Assembly: GCA_964609625.1 (NCBI GenBank)
Contig: CAZSRS010000003.1
Location: 153,935 to 217,934, forward strand
DNA length: 64,000 nt
Reading direction: 5' to 3'
From: G963674665 sp964609625
GTDB taxonomy: Bacteria; Desulfobacterota; Desulfovibrionia; Desulfovibrionales; Desulfovibrionaceae
The position numbers and the translations under genes are program-made. Positions 1 through 13,956 of this stretch are shown here, in pieces. Below the pieces are notes generated by a model. It made no database searches. It was not told the DNA's origin and saw only the letters and a list, made by a program, of their open reading frames with translations. How positions within the stretch are numbered: position 1 is the stretch's first letter; every line of letters begins with the position of its first letter.

Positions 1-221
1 CGCCCGCTACCGCCATCGAAACCAGCGACTACAGCTTCATCGGCGACCGGCGCATCAACTTCACCACGGCCAAGGGCTTCAACGTGGTCAGCTGGTCCGT
101 TTGCGCCAACAACTTCGCCCTTGTCTCCACACTGCCGCACAAGGGAAAACCTGGTTGTACCGTCTGTCACGGCAATGGTTCGGGTCTGATCGACCTGAGT
201 GAGTTCTACACCAAAACCTGA
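1..221 (+). CDS. c-type cytochrome, C-terminal fragment
   Basis: This is the 3' end of a gene that begins before the window; the frame opens at base 3 and stops with TGA at 219-221. The visible 72 residues contain one complete heme c attachment motif, CTVCH, 21 residues from the end. A CxxCH motif means covalent heme and therefore export to the periplasm. Two more cysteines are absent from the tail and no membrane segment is visible. It lies about 100 bp upstream of the Rieske gene, on the same strand, so it may belong to the same electron-transport locus, but a separate promoter may lie between them. The family cannot be named from the tail alone. Confidence 0.75.
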   Translation, partial: PATAIETSDYSFIGDRRINFTTAKGFNVVSWSVCANNFALVSTLPHKGKPGCTVCHGNGSGLIDLSEFYTKT

Positions 222-277
222 GCCTCCCAAACAGGACTGTGCGTTGGGCACTCCAGGCATCCTGAAGGAATCGTCGA

Positions 278-305
278 TTGCGCACCCTGTATACTTAATT
301 ATAAA
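278..305 (+). promoter_or_regulatory. possible sigma-70 promoter of the Rieske/cytochrome b cluster
   Basis: TTGCGC at 278-283 and TATAAA at 300-305 are 16 bases apart in an AT-rich stretch just before the Rieske ribosome-binding site (AAAGGA, 309-314). The -35 box is poor and a second -10-like TATACT lies at 290-295, so this is only a candidate. Confidence 0.25.
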
Positions 306-324
306 TATAAAGGATTACATAATT

Positions 325-888
325 ATGAGTACGCACAACATATCCACAGAAGAACATTGTTGCCCCTGTACTCGACAGAACGAGCAGCATTCCGAGGGGC
401 GACGCAAAATCCTGAGCGGCATGGGTTGGGGAGCGTTTATCGCCACCCTCGGCATCTCCACGGGCGCGGGACTACGCTACATGTTTCCCCGCGTCCTCTT
501 CGAACCACCCTCCACCTTCAGGATCGGCACCTTGGAGGACTATCCCGCTGGAGAACCCGACGCCCACGGCGTGGTCAGCGTGAGCGAAAAGTACATGGAA
601 TCCCACCGGGTCTGGATCGTCCGGGAAATAGACAAGCTCTATGCCATATTCGGCAAGTGCACGCATCTTGGCTGCACTCCAAAGTGGTACCCGGACGAGC
701 GGCAGTACAAATGCCCCTGCCACGGCTCCAAATACTATTCCAACGGTGTGAATTTCGCTGGCCCAGCGCCGCGTCCCATGGATCGGTACGGCATCAGGAC
801 GCTCGAGGACGGACGCATCGAGGTGGACATGAGCATCCTGTACACCGAGCCGCACTTCGCGGCAGCCGATTGCTTCGTCACGATCTGA
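325..888 (+). CDS. Rieske [2Fe-2S] protein of a cytochrome bc/b6f-type complex
   Basis: This 187-residue iron-sulfur subunit should carry electrons from quinol at the Qo site of the neighbouring cytochrome b to a periplasmic c-type cytochrome. Both Rieske boxes are intact: CTHLGC (112-117) and CPCHGS (130-135). The expected cluster ligands are C112, H114, C130 and H133, and C117/C132 the disulfide. An RRK pair at 26-28 precedes a hydrophobic segment at about 33-52, fitting a Tat-type uncleaved N-terminal anchor. The N-terminus carries an unusual Cys-Cys-Pro-Cys at 12-15. The ATG at 325 follows AAAGGA; an in-frame ATG at 199 would overlap the upstream gene and has no family counterpart. TGA ends 7 bases before the cytochrome b start. 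Confidence 0.93.
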   Translation: MSTHNISTEEHCCPCTRQNEQHSEGRRKILSGMGWGAFIATLGISTGAGLRYMFPRVLFEPPSTFRIGTLEDYPAGEPDAHGVVSVSEKYMESHRVWIVREIDKLYAIFGKCTHLGCTPKWYPDERQYKCPCHGSKYYSNGVNFAGPAPRPMDRYGIRTLEDGRIEVDMSILYTEPHFAAADCFVTI

Positions 889-895
889 GGAGGAC

Positions 896-1660
896 ATGGT
901 GAACAAGCGACAAGGATTGTGGAGTCGGTTGACCTCCACCCAGATCTGGAAATCGATCTGGCGGCACGACTTCGAAGACACGGACAGCAACCGGGGCAAG
1001 GTGATCCGCAGCAACGTCTTCCTGCACCTTCACCCCATCCGCGTGCCCAGGCATGCCCTGAAGCTGCGCTTCACATGGTGCATGGGGGGCATTGCCCTCT
1101 TCGCCTTCATCGTGGAATGCGTCACCGGCATTCTGCTGATGTTCTACTACCACCCCACGGTGGACATGGCCTATCTGGACATGAAATATCTACAGTACGA
1201 CGTTCCATTCGGGCAACTGCTCCGGAACATCCACCGTTGGGGCGCGCATCTCATGGTCCTGGCCGTCATGCTGCACATGTTACGTGTCTTTCTGACCGGC
1301 TCTTACAAACCTCCGCGTGAATTCAACTGGGTCGTGGGGGTATCGCTGTTGACCATGACTCTGTTGATGTCCTTCACCGGATATCTCCTGCCCTGGGACC
1401 AATTGGCCTACTGGGCGATTACCGTAGGCACCAACATGGGGGCGGCCACGCCCGTTCTCGGCGCCGAGGGTCCCTTTTCCATCACCAATAAATTCAACGA
1501 TGTCCGCTTCGTACTCTTGGGCGGCACCACGGTCGGCGCTAACGCCCTGCTGCGGTTCTACGTGTTGCACGTGATCCTGGTACCTGTCGTGGTCTGTGTG
1601 TTCATGGCCATACATTTCTGGCGTATACGAAAGGACGGGGGCATCTCCAAACCATTATAG
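896..1660 (+). CDS. cytochrome b6-like subunit (N-terminal half of a split cytochrome b)
   Basis: This 254-residue membrane protein has the four-helix core that binds two b hemes and forms part of the quinol oxidation and reduction sites. Heme histidines are H113/H127 in helix B and H225/H240 in helix D; the 14 residues between the latter are the b6f spacing rather than the 13 of bc1. C62 in TWCMGG aligns with the chloroplast b6 cysteine (Cys35) that holds heme ci, and the C-terminus (IRKDGGISKPL) also resembles b6. A long soluble N-terminal extension of about 45 residues precedes the first helix. The ATG at 896 follows GAGGAGG. It is co-transcribed with the Rieske gene by spacing. The second half of cytochrome b is the next gene. 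Confidence 0.93.
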   Translation: MVNKRQGLWSRLTSTQIWKSIWRHDFEDTDSNRGKVIRSNVFLHLHPIRVPRHALKLRFTWCMGGIALFAFIVECVTGILLMFYYHPTVDMAYLDMKYLQYDVPFGQLLRNIHRWGAHLMVLAVMLHMLRVFLTGSYKPPREFNWVVGVSLLTMTLLMSFTGYLLPWDQLAYWAITVGTNMGAATPVLGAEGPFSITNKFNDVRFVLLGGTTVGANALLRFYVLHVILVPVVVCVFMAIHFWRIRKDGGISKPL

Positions 1661-1775
1661 ACCATGCCGGTTTGGCCGGCCAGAACAGAGTTTTTCCGTA
1701 CTCAAGGGAGTACTATGCCCGTAGGCAACTAATTATATAGACCAATACACACTCAACCTTGCAAGGAATTACGCA

Positions 1776-2492
1776 ATGCCAGCCCAAAATCAAGAACCGC
1801 CGAAGAAGGACAAGAATCCCTATGTCTGGCCGGATCTGCCCTTCATGGAGCTGATGTGTGTCCTTGCCGTCAGCATCGGGCTGATCATCTGGTCCTTGTG
1901 GCTCGACGCCCCCCTCGGTGAGATCGCGACACCTTCCCGCACGGAAAATCCGGCCAAGGCGCCCTGGTATTTCGTCGGTCTCCAGGAACTCCTGGTCTAT
2001 TTCGACCCGTGGTACGCGGGAGTCCTGCTGCCGACCGTGATCATCGTGGGCCTGATGGCCATTCCCTATCTCGACGTCAACCCTCGGGGCAGCGGCGAAT
2101 ACAAACTCTCTGTCCGCAAATTCGCGGCGGTCAATTTTCTCTTCGGCTATCTGCTCTGGATGGGCGCCATCGTGGTGGGCGAATTCATGCGCGGTCCTTC
2201 CTGGTTCTTCTTCTGGCCCTGGGAGCCCTGGGACTACAACCTGCACCCACCGGACGTGGAACTGCACAACTTTCCTCTTTCCATCGGCCTGCTCTGCATC
2301 GTCGTCTACTTCGCACTGTTCTTCCTCACGCCGATTGTGTTTCGAACAAGAATCCACAAGCAATTGGACTTTCCACGATACTTCACGGTGGTGACACTCA
2401 TGGCACTCATGTACTCCGTTCCGGTCAAGATCGTCTTGCGGCAGCTCTTTGACGTTCGGTATGTACTCGTCACCCCCTGGTTCAATATTTGA
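1776..2492 (+). CDS. cytochrome b C-terminal half (subunit IV-like)
   Basis: This 238-residue protein has several hydrophobic segments (about 26-45, 77-96, 121-140, 173-192 and 204-222) and completes the split cytochrome b begun upstream. The Qo-site region reads ENPAKAPWYFVGLQELL at 57-73; the usual PEWY is replaced by APWY (62-65), so the conserved glutamate thought to accept a quinol proton is missing. It is longer than petD subunit IV (about 160 residues), with extra helices at the C-terminus. AAGGAA at 1763-1768 precedes the ATG. The 115-base gap after the b6-like gene has no ORF. The stop overlaps the region just before the next gene's ribosome-binding site, which indicates one transcript. 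Confidence 0.88.
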   Translation: MPAQNQEPPKKDKNPYVWPDLPFMELMCVLAVSIGLIIWSLWLDAPLGEIATPSRTENPAKAPWYFVGLQELLVYFDPWYAGVLLPTVIIVGLMAIPYLDVNPRGSGEYKLSVRKFAAVNFLFGYLLWMGAIVVGEFMRGPSWFFFWPWEPWDYNLHPPDVELHNFPLSIGLLCIVVYFALFFLTPIVFRTRIHKQLDFPRYFTVVTLMALMYSVPVKIVLRQLFDVRYVLVTPWFNI

Positions 2493-2503
2493 GGAGCGCC
2501 GGC

Positions 2504-4954
2504 ATGTCCATACTGAAACTTTCACTGAAGCACGCCTGGGTCTTGGCGTTTCTCGCCCTGGTCATGTTCCTCTGCATCATGGTCTCCCTCTATGTCGAAG
2601 CGGAAATCTCCCGCCCCTGGAAGGGGTACCAGCGAGAATTCAACGCCCTGGACGCGACCATCACGACGGCGGAACTGACCCAGCTTCGCGAACAACCCGA
2701 TGGTCCGGAAAAGGAAGCCTTGCTGTGGATGTTGGACACGCGCACGGAGGATATCGACTGCCGCCCCTTGGCCATCAAGCAGCTGTGGCTCACGGATCTA
2801 GGGATCACCGACCGTTGCATGACCTGCCATCTCGGCGTGGAGTCCCGCAGGTTCCTGGACGCTCCCCAGCCGTTCACGACCCACCCTGGAAACCATTTGG
2901 CCGCCGACCATCACCCGGTGGAGAAATTCGGTTGCGTCAGCTGTCACGACGGGCAAGGTATCGCCCTGACCGTGGCCGAGGCCCATGCCGAAACAGACAT
3001 CTGGCTCAACCCCATACTGCGGGGCGAACTCGCCGAGGCCTCATGCCGCCGCTGCCATGACTTTGACAACACCGTTCCACAGTTACTGGAGTTCCCGGAA
3101 GCACCCCACCTGACCGCGGGGAAGCGGCTGTATCTCGACAAGGGCTGCCTGGGCTGCCACGTCCTGGATGGCTTCGCCAAGCCGCAACGCCTGGCTCCGA
3201 TCCTGAACAGGGTGGCGGAAAAGGCAGACAACGGCTGGCTGCAACGCTGGATCGCCAAACCCAAGGATTACCTGCCGCTGACCATCATGCCCTTTTTTGA
3301 TCTCAAACCCGAAGAGATCGAGCAACTTGGCGCCTATCTCAACTCCCTGCCCGTCCAGCAGGTCAAGGAGCGGTCGCTCAAGGGCAACGTCCAGTCCGGC
3401 AAGGGCTTGTTCGGGGAAATCGGTTGCCTGGCTTGCCACACCGTGCAGGACAACGGCGGCACCTTCGGGCCCGACCTGAACCGCGTGGCGGAAAAAATCG
3501 CGACGGAGACCTGGCTGGCAGGCTGGTTGGAAAATCCCACAGGTTATGATCCGGAAACCGAGATGCCCAATTTCAGGCTTGCCGACCGTCAGGTCCAGGA
3601 TCTCGTGGCCTATCTGCTGACCTTGCGCCGGGATCCCGATGCCCCGTCACACACCTTTGACCACGAACTTGCCGACGCGGGACTTGAACGCTTCACCGAC
3701 CTCGGCTGCACCGGTTGTCACAAGGTGGAGGGAGTGGTCTACGGCTTTCCGCGCTCGCCTGAACATACCGACTTCGCCGACAAGAACATGGACATGTTCG
3801 ACTTCGGCCATGTCACGGACCTGCCACGCACCAAGGCAGCCTGGACCAAAAGGAAGCTCGAGGAGCCCAGGATCTTTGCCACGGAAACCATCCAGTTGCT
3901 CATGCCCGACGTGGGGTTGACCGAGGAAGAGATCCGCGATCTGCGCGTCTGGCTGCTGAGCCTGGGGCAATTCAACGCGCCACGCCACTATCGCCGTGAC
4001 TTCTTCGCCTCTGACGATCCCCTGCTCAAGGGCATGCTCCTCGTGGAAAAATTCAACTGCCTGGGCTGCCATAAAATGGGGTTGACGAGCGTTGCCATGG
4101 AAGTCGGCGAGGACTTTCCCGACGGCTACTTCTGGGCGGCCGCAAGCTATGCCGTGGAGGACATCGAGGTGAACGGGGAGTTGCGTTTTCCCCGCGGCAA
4201 TGAACTCAGCGAGGCCGAGGTGGAGGAGCTGTTGCTCCTGCAACCCGAAAGCGAGGACCTGCTGTTCAGGCGCAACTGGTTCGTGGACTACGACACCGCC
4301 GGCTATCTCCTGGACAGCGCTTTCCGGGAGATCAAAATCCACGGGATGCACGAGGGTGATATCCTCGGCAACTACAAGGACCTGAATTTCGCCCCTCCCA
4401 TCCTGCACTATGAAGGGACCAAGGTCCAACCCAACTGGTTACATGAGTTTCTGCGCGCACCCTATCCGGTGCGCCCCTTGACCAAGGCCACCATGCCCAC
4501 CTTCAACCTGAGCGAGGAGGACAGGAACGTCCTGGTGGCCTTCTTCGTGGCCAAGGATTCCGGGCGCCAGTACTTCCCTGTCATCGAACTCGCCTCGACC
4601 GAAACCGCAAAGGCCGAGCAGGTCTTCAAGCTCTGCCTGCAATGCCACTACTTCGACCAGGAGCGCCTGCACGACAAGCAGGGCTTCGGGGACCTGAAAG
4701 GCCCGAACCTGGCGGAAGCGAAGCGGCGCTTGCGGCCGGAGTACATCCAGCGCTGGATCAAGTACCCCGACTTGGTCATCCCCGGCACGCAGATGAAAAA
4801 CTTCTTCTATGACTTCGATATAGACACCCGCTTCACGGAAGTCAGCCGTGACGAGACCGGTGTCACCGATATCGGCCAGAAGGAGAAGATAGAGTTGATG
4901 GCCCGTTTCCTGGCGAATCCGTTCAAGGCCGCGCGCCTGGCCATCCAGCGGTGA
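2504..4954 (+). CDS. membrane-anchored octaheme cytochrome c
   Basis: This 816-residue protein has one N-terminal membrane segment (about 11-31) and then a long periplasmic region with eight CxxCH motifs: CMTCH, CVSCH, CRRCH, CLGCH, CLACH, CTGCH, CLGCH and CLQCH. The first three lie within about 80 residues (105-185); the others are each in cytochrome c-like modules with alternating linkers, the last near residue 712. It sits where a cytochrome c1 or f gene would be and probably accepts electrons from the Rieske protein. The ATG at 2504 has GAGGAG at 2491-2496; an upstream TTG at 2489 overlaps the previous stop and is unlikely. No catalytic signature was recognised, so an electron-conduit role is inferred. 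Confidence 0.88.
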   Translation: MSILKLSLKHAWVLAFLALVMFLCIMVSLYVEAEISRPWKGYQREFNALDATITTAELTQLREQPDGPEKEALLWMLDTRTEDIDCRPLAIKQLWLTDLGITDRCMTCHLGVESRRFLDAPQPFTTHPGNHLAADHHPVEKFGCVSCHDGQGIALTVAEAHAETDIWLNPILRGELAEASCRRCHDFDNTVPQLLEFPEAPHLTAGKRLYLDKGCLGCHVLDGFAKPQRLAPILNRVAEKADNGWLQRWIAKPKDYLPLTIMPFFDLKPEEIEQLGAYLNSLPVQQVKERSLKGNVQSGKGLFGEIGCLACHTVQDNGGTFGPDLNRVAEKIATETWLAGWLENPTGYDPETEMPNFRLADRQVQDLVAYLLTLRRDPDAPSHTFDHELADAGLERFTDLGCTGCHKVEGVVYGFPRSPEHTDFADKNMDMFDFGHVTDLPRTKAAWTKRKLEEPRIFATETIQLLMPDVGLTEEEIRDLRVWLLSLGQFNAPRHYRRDFFASDDPLLKGMLLVEKFNCLGCHKMGLTSVAMEVGEDFPDGYFWAAASYAVEDIEVNGELRFPRGNELSEAEVEELLLLQPESEDLLFRRNWFVDYDTAGYLLDSAFREIKIHGMHEGDILGNYKDLNFAPPILHYEGTKVQPNWLHEFLRAPYPVRPLTKATMPTFNLSEEDRNVLVAFFVAKDSGRQYFPVIELASTETAKAEQVFKLCLQCHYFDQERLHDKQGFGDLKGPNLAEAKRRLRPEYIQRWIKYPDLVIPGTQMKNFFYDFDIDTRFTEVSRDETGVTDIGQKEKIELMARFLANPFKAARLAIQR

Positions 4955-5045
4955 GAGGGTAACGGATCCGTCACCCTGGATGCCGCGCTTTCCCACCAGA
5001 AACCCCGGGCTCGGGAAAACAACACTCACACGAGAAGAGGGAGAC

Positions 5046-5759
5046 ATGAAACGGACACAACACTTCGGCCCAGGATTTGTCTTTGTAATCGCGACACTGC
5101 TGCTCTGTTCCTTCCTTGCTCCGGCCCATGGTTCCGGGGACGGACAGGCGATCTTCAAGGAAAAATGCGCCTCTTGCCATGCCATGGAGCCGCACGATCA
5201 GATGACCATCAAGGAACGCCTGGAGTTCAAGGGCACGCCGTTGTGGTTCGCCGGCAGCAAGTTCCAACGACAGTGGCTGGAGGCTTGGCTGGCTGCCCCC
5301 ACGCCTCTCCTCGGCGTGGTTTGGAACACCGCCGAGCCGGGAACCTTGGAGCACCCGGCGATTTCGCCGGACGAGGCCGCCAAGGTGACCGACTATCTGA
5401 TGACGGCCGTGGACGCTTCCGTCGAACCCGGCAAGGCCGCCGAACTGCCGGAAAACAGGACCCAGCGGCGTAAGTTCCTCGCCGATACGGCCCAACTCTT
5501 TGAAAAGCATCAGGGGTGCTTCTCCTGTCACCGCTATCTGAACAAGCGCAATGTCGAGCTGGGCGGTTTCTCCGCTCCGTCCCTGGTGACGGCCAAGGAT
5601 CGGCTGCAGGGCGACTGGGTCTACAGTTTTCTCCTGAACCCCGGGAAATACTACCCCAACAGCAAATGCCCGGTTCCCGGAGAAAAGGCCGTCAATACAT
5701 TCAGCGATGAGGACAAGGCCAATCTTGCCGGCTTTGTGGTGAATATCGGCGAACGGTGA
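5046..5759 (+). CDS. periplasmic diheme cytochrome c
   Basis: This 237-residue secreted protein has a cleavable-looking signal peptide (charged start, hydrophobic 11-25, then APAHGSG). Two heme motifs are visible: CASCH at 41-45 and CFSCH near residue 158, each in a cytochrome c-type fold region. It lies 91 bases after the octaheme gene on the same strand. The ATG at 5046 follows AGAGGGAGAC; an in-frame ATG at 4980 would add residues with no signal-peptide character. It is probably a soluble or weakly bound electron carrier of the same complex. The specific subfamily is not identified. Confidence 0.85.
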   Translation: MKRTQHFGPGFVFVIATLLLCSFLAPAHGSGDGQAIFKEKCASCHAMEPHDQMTIKERLEFKGTPLWFAGSKFQRQWLEAWLAAPTPLLGVVWNTAEPGTLEHPAISPDEAAKVTDYLMTAVDASVEPGKAAELPENRTQRRKFLADTAQLFEKHQGCFSCHRYLNKRNVELGGFSAPSLVTAKDRLQGDWVYSFLLNPGKYYPNSKCPVPGEKAVNTFSDEDKANLAGFVVNIGER

Positions 5760-5882
5760 CCCTCGCTACAGTAATGCTGCCAGAATGCACTTCAACCTTT
5801 GGCAGCTGCATGAGGAACAAGCAGCTGGAGCATTGATGATACTGTCGCGAAACATATCCACGCACGAAAAGGAGAAATGCTC

Positions 5883-6332
5883 ATGAAATTGTCCCAGCAC
5901 GGCAACCTGCTAGTTGGTGCATTGCAAATCATCTTAATACTCGCAGTCTTTATCGGTGTCTCATTTGCCTCTCCCAAGGGCAGCGGTGAGGAACTGTATC
6001 AATACTATTGCGCCCAATGCCACGGCGTCAAGGCAGACGGCAAAGGAATCAACGCCACCGAGGACCTGCCCACGGCGCCCAAGGATTTCACCAGCCCCAA
6101 GACGTTGCCAGTCTTCACCGATGAACAGATCGTGAAGACCATTGTCCATGGAGGCCCCATCGAACAGCTTTCCTTCATCATGCCTTCGTGGGGGACTGTG
6201 CTCGACGATGCAGAGGTTGAGCTGCTGCGGGCGTATCTGCGCATGATCTGCAACTGCACCTATGATGCTGAAGCAGCTGCCGCCGCTGCGGCTGAAGCCG
6301 CAGCGGCGGCAGCCACGTCGGAAGGCAAATAG
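5883..6332 (+). CDS. small monoheme cytochrome c with alanine-rich tail
   Basis: This 149-residue protein has an N-terminal hydrophobic segment (about 11-30) that is a signal peptide or anchor, one heme motif CAQCH (43-47) and a downstream FIMPSWG whose Met is the likely sixth iron ligand, as in class I cytochromes c. The last 25 residues are almost all Ala and Glu. AAAAGGAG at 5867-5874 fits the ATG at 5883 (8 bases) better than the ATG at 5877 (2 bases). Its place between the diheme cytochrome and the peroxidase suits a shuttle from the b/Rieske complex to the peroxidase; this is inference from order. Confidence 0.88.
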   Translation: MKLSQHGNLLVGALQIILILAVFIGVSFASPKGSGEELYQYYCAQCHGVKADGKGINATEDLPTAPKDFTSPKTLPVFTDEQIVKTIVHGGPIEQLSFIMPSWGTVLDDAEVELLRAYLRMICNCTYDAEAAAAAAAEAAAAAATSEGK

Positions 6333-6451
6333 GAGCGGGCGGCGCGACCGCGCTTCCTGCTGGATACTCTGAACTCGGGAGGTGAACAACGACACAAAAA
6401 CATCGGCTGAGCGTGAGCGTTGGAACATCTATCATCAAAGGAGTCCGGGTA

Positions 6452-7504
6452 ATGAAACCAATTGTGGCATCGTGCATCTGTGCTGTCTTGTTTGTCGGGT
6501 TATGCGTCGTCATGCAGGCCTCGGATACCCAAGCCATGGGCAGGGAGCTGTTCATTGAAGTGCCCCTCGGTCTGCCGGATCTGCCGGTTCCGGATGACAA
6601 CCCCATGACCATTGAAAAAGTCGAATTGGGCAAAATGCTGTTCTTCGATCCCAGATTGTCAATGGACGGCAGTATTTCCTGCGCCACTTGCCATGATCCC
6701 GCGCTGGGCTACTCCAACGCGGCAGCCAAGGCCGTCGGCGTCAATCACGCCGTGGGCGGAGCCAACACACCCACCGTGCTCAACGCTGCCTACTCCCAGT
6801 TCCAGTTCTGGGATGGCCGCGCGGAAAATCTCGAGGGCCAGGCCAGCGGCCCCATGACCGCCGATGTGGAAATGGCCGGCATTCCAGATGCAATCGTCCA
6901 AGACCTGAACAAGGTCCCCGAGTACAGGGAACTCTCCTTTGCCGTTTTCGGCGAGTACCTGAGCTTCGAAAACATCACCAAGGCCATCGCCGCCTTTGAG
7001 CGTACCATCCTCTCCGGCAACTCGCCCTTCGACAGATTCCTCTACGGGGGCGAAACCGACGCCATCTCCGACGCGGCCAAGCGCGGCAAGGAGATCTTCG
7101 ACAACCCAGAGAAGGGTAACTGCAAGAAATGCCATACCTACACCACCACGGACGGCTATTTCTCCGACAACATGTTCCATAACGTCGGTATTGGCATGGA
7201 CAAGCCGGAGCCCGAGCCGGGCCGCTTCGCCGTGACCAACAACAAAGAGGACATGGGGCGCTTCAAGACCCCGACCCTGCGCAACGTGGTTCAAACCGCA
7301 CCCTACTTCCATGACGGCCGTACATATTCGCTCAAGGAAGCCGCACGGATCTGCCTGACCGGCATTCCCAATCCCAACCTCGACCCCGAGTACAAGACCA
7401 AACGCGAACTCAGCGAGCAGGAACTCGACGACGTGGTCGAATTCATGCGCGCCCTGACCGGTGAACTGCCTGTCTTCGCCAAGCCGATGATTCCTGGTCT
7501 CTGA
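6452..7504 (+). CDS. diheme cytochrome c peroxidase (CcpA/MauG family)
   Basis: This 350-residue periplasmic enzyme should reduce H2O2 to water with electrons from cytochromes c. Heme motifs are CATCH (77-81, peroxidatic domain) and CKKCH (224-228, electron-transfer domain), with the family's FWDGRA near 119-124, TPTLRNV and YFHDGR signatures present. A hydrophobic leader at 4-20 fits export. AAAGGAG at 6438-6444 supports the ATG at 6452 over an upstream GTG at 6413. It is the last gene of the respiratory cluster and its likely terminal oxidant step. A 104-base gap separates it from the direct repeat that begins at 7608. Confidence 0.92.
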   Translation: MKPIVASCICAVLFVGLCVVMQASDTQAMGRELFIEVPLGLPDLPVPDDNPMTIEKVELGKMLFFDPRLSMDGSISCATCHDPALGYSNAAAKAVGVNHAVGGANTPTVLNAAYSQFQFWDGRAENLEGQASGPMTADVEMAGIPDAIVQDLNKVPEYRELSFAVFGEYLSFENITKAIAAFERTILSGNSPFDRFLYGGETDAISDAAKRGKEIFDNPEKGNCKKCHTYTTTDGYFSDNMFHNVGIGMDKPEPEPGRFAVTNNKEDMGRFKTPTLRNVVQTAPYFHDGRTYSLKEAARICLTGIPNPNLDPEYKTKRELSEQELDDVVEFMRALTGELPVFAKPMIPGL

Positions 7505-7617
7505 TGCCACGGCGCAACAGGCGGTGACAGAACAAAGCGCACCCCGGCTCTGAGCCTGCCCGCCGGAAAACCAGATTCCGCTGCAGGCCTCGGACAATCC
7601 TACCGTACCATCCTCAC

Positions 7618-7646
7618 GAACAGGCGAAGCCGTGCTTCGCCTGTTC
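7618..7646. terminator. hairpin at the start of repeat copy 1
   Basis: GAACAGGCGAAGC (7618-7630), a 3-base loop CGT, then GCTTCGCCTGTTC (7634-7646) form a perfect 13-bp stem. It follows the peroxidase gene by 113 bases and the same hairpin follows the kinase gene in copy 2, so termination is likely. No U-run follows on the plus strand, so it is at best an atypical terminator. Confidence 0.5.
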
Positions 7647-7906
7647 ACTTATGATTCAGGCGTTCACGACCGCATGAAGCGCCTGTCCACAGGCAAAACC
7701 AATGGTTGCCGAAGTGCCGACATTTTGCTAGATACATAAAAAAAGTCAATATTCTAGCTAGGATGATTCTGTCCATGGTCCGCACGTCCCGCACCCGAAA
7801 TCTCGCGCCGCCACGCCTGTTGCCCTTCATCCTGGACAATGTGCCGTGCCTCCATGATCGACCATTTGTCGACCTTGCAACGTGACAACCAGGACTCTGG
7901 CCGCCG

Positions 7907-7989
7907 ATGTCATTGGATAACCTGTTCAGCAAGGAAGAGCAGGCCCTGGAAAAGGCCCGGGCCGTGCTGCACAATGCCGGCGCCGGCGC
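7907..7989 (+). pseudogene. duplicated 5' fragment of the diguanylate cyclase gene
   Basis: The ATG at 7907 and the following codons give the same N-terminus as the intact cyclase at 14256 (MSLDNLFSKEEQALEK and on to Ala-Gly-Ala-Gly). Identity ends at the repeat edge at 7989, after which the frame runs about 49 unrelated residues to a stop at 8135-8137. The GGDEF domain is wholly missing, so this copy cannot make a cyclase. It marks the left edge of the inserted kinase segment. Confidence 0.85.
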
Positions 7990-8172
7990 TCCTTTCTTTC
8001 TTCTCCTGGTGCAGGTCCAACATTCTTTGACTGGTACAAAGGGGAACATGCCCAGGCCGGGATCTATACACGATATCCGATGGGCGGTCTTAATGAAGTG
8101 GAGCCACCTCTTTGTGCTTGCGTCGGTTTCATGGTAACGCTAAGTGATGAATATGAACACGGTGTGCCATAA
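7990..8172 (+). pseudogene. possible 3' remnant of an unknown gene at the repeat junction
   Basis: Starting exactly at the right edge of repeat copy 1, one frame stays open for 60 codons to TAA at 8170-8172. Its translation has balanced, protein-like composition (for instance FFDWYKGEHAQAGIYTRYP and EPPLCACVGFMVTLSDEYEH) but no start codon context, and it is out of frame with the cyclase fragment. It could be the tail of a gene cut by the recombination that brought in the kinase. I do not recognise a family, and chance cannot be excluded for 60 codons. The remaining 80 bases before the kinase hold only its ribosome-binding region. Confidence 0.3.
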
Positions 8173-8252
8173 TAACATCCAGAGAATCGCGAAGGAAGCT
8201 GTAGGAGCAAGACGAGAGTAATGGGTGTGCTGGTTCCTTAGGGGGGGGCAGA

Positions 8253-13928
<5,676 letters not shown>

Positions 13929-13956
13929 ACAAATCCATCTTATAGAGACAACTTCT

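Larger units (their letters stand above)
7608..7989. repeat. 382-bp direct repeat, copy 1
   Basis: Bases 7608-7989 match 13957-14338 without a difference on reading both copies side by side, at a fixed offset of 6349. The unit starts at CCATCCTCACGAAC, includes a 13-bp hairpin, a 260-base AT-containing leader, and the first 27 codons of the diguanylate cyclase gene. Flanks differ immediately outside (A versus T before, T versus C after). The two copies bracket the hybrid kinase gene. Confidence 0.95.

Noticed and set aside
6260..6325. The Ala/Glu run at the end of the monoheme cytochrome as a repeat expansion or frameshift
   Set aside because: The codons vary (GCT, GCC, GCG, GCA) and the frame is intact, so it is a normal low-complexity tail.
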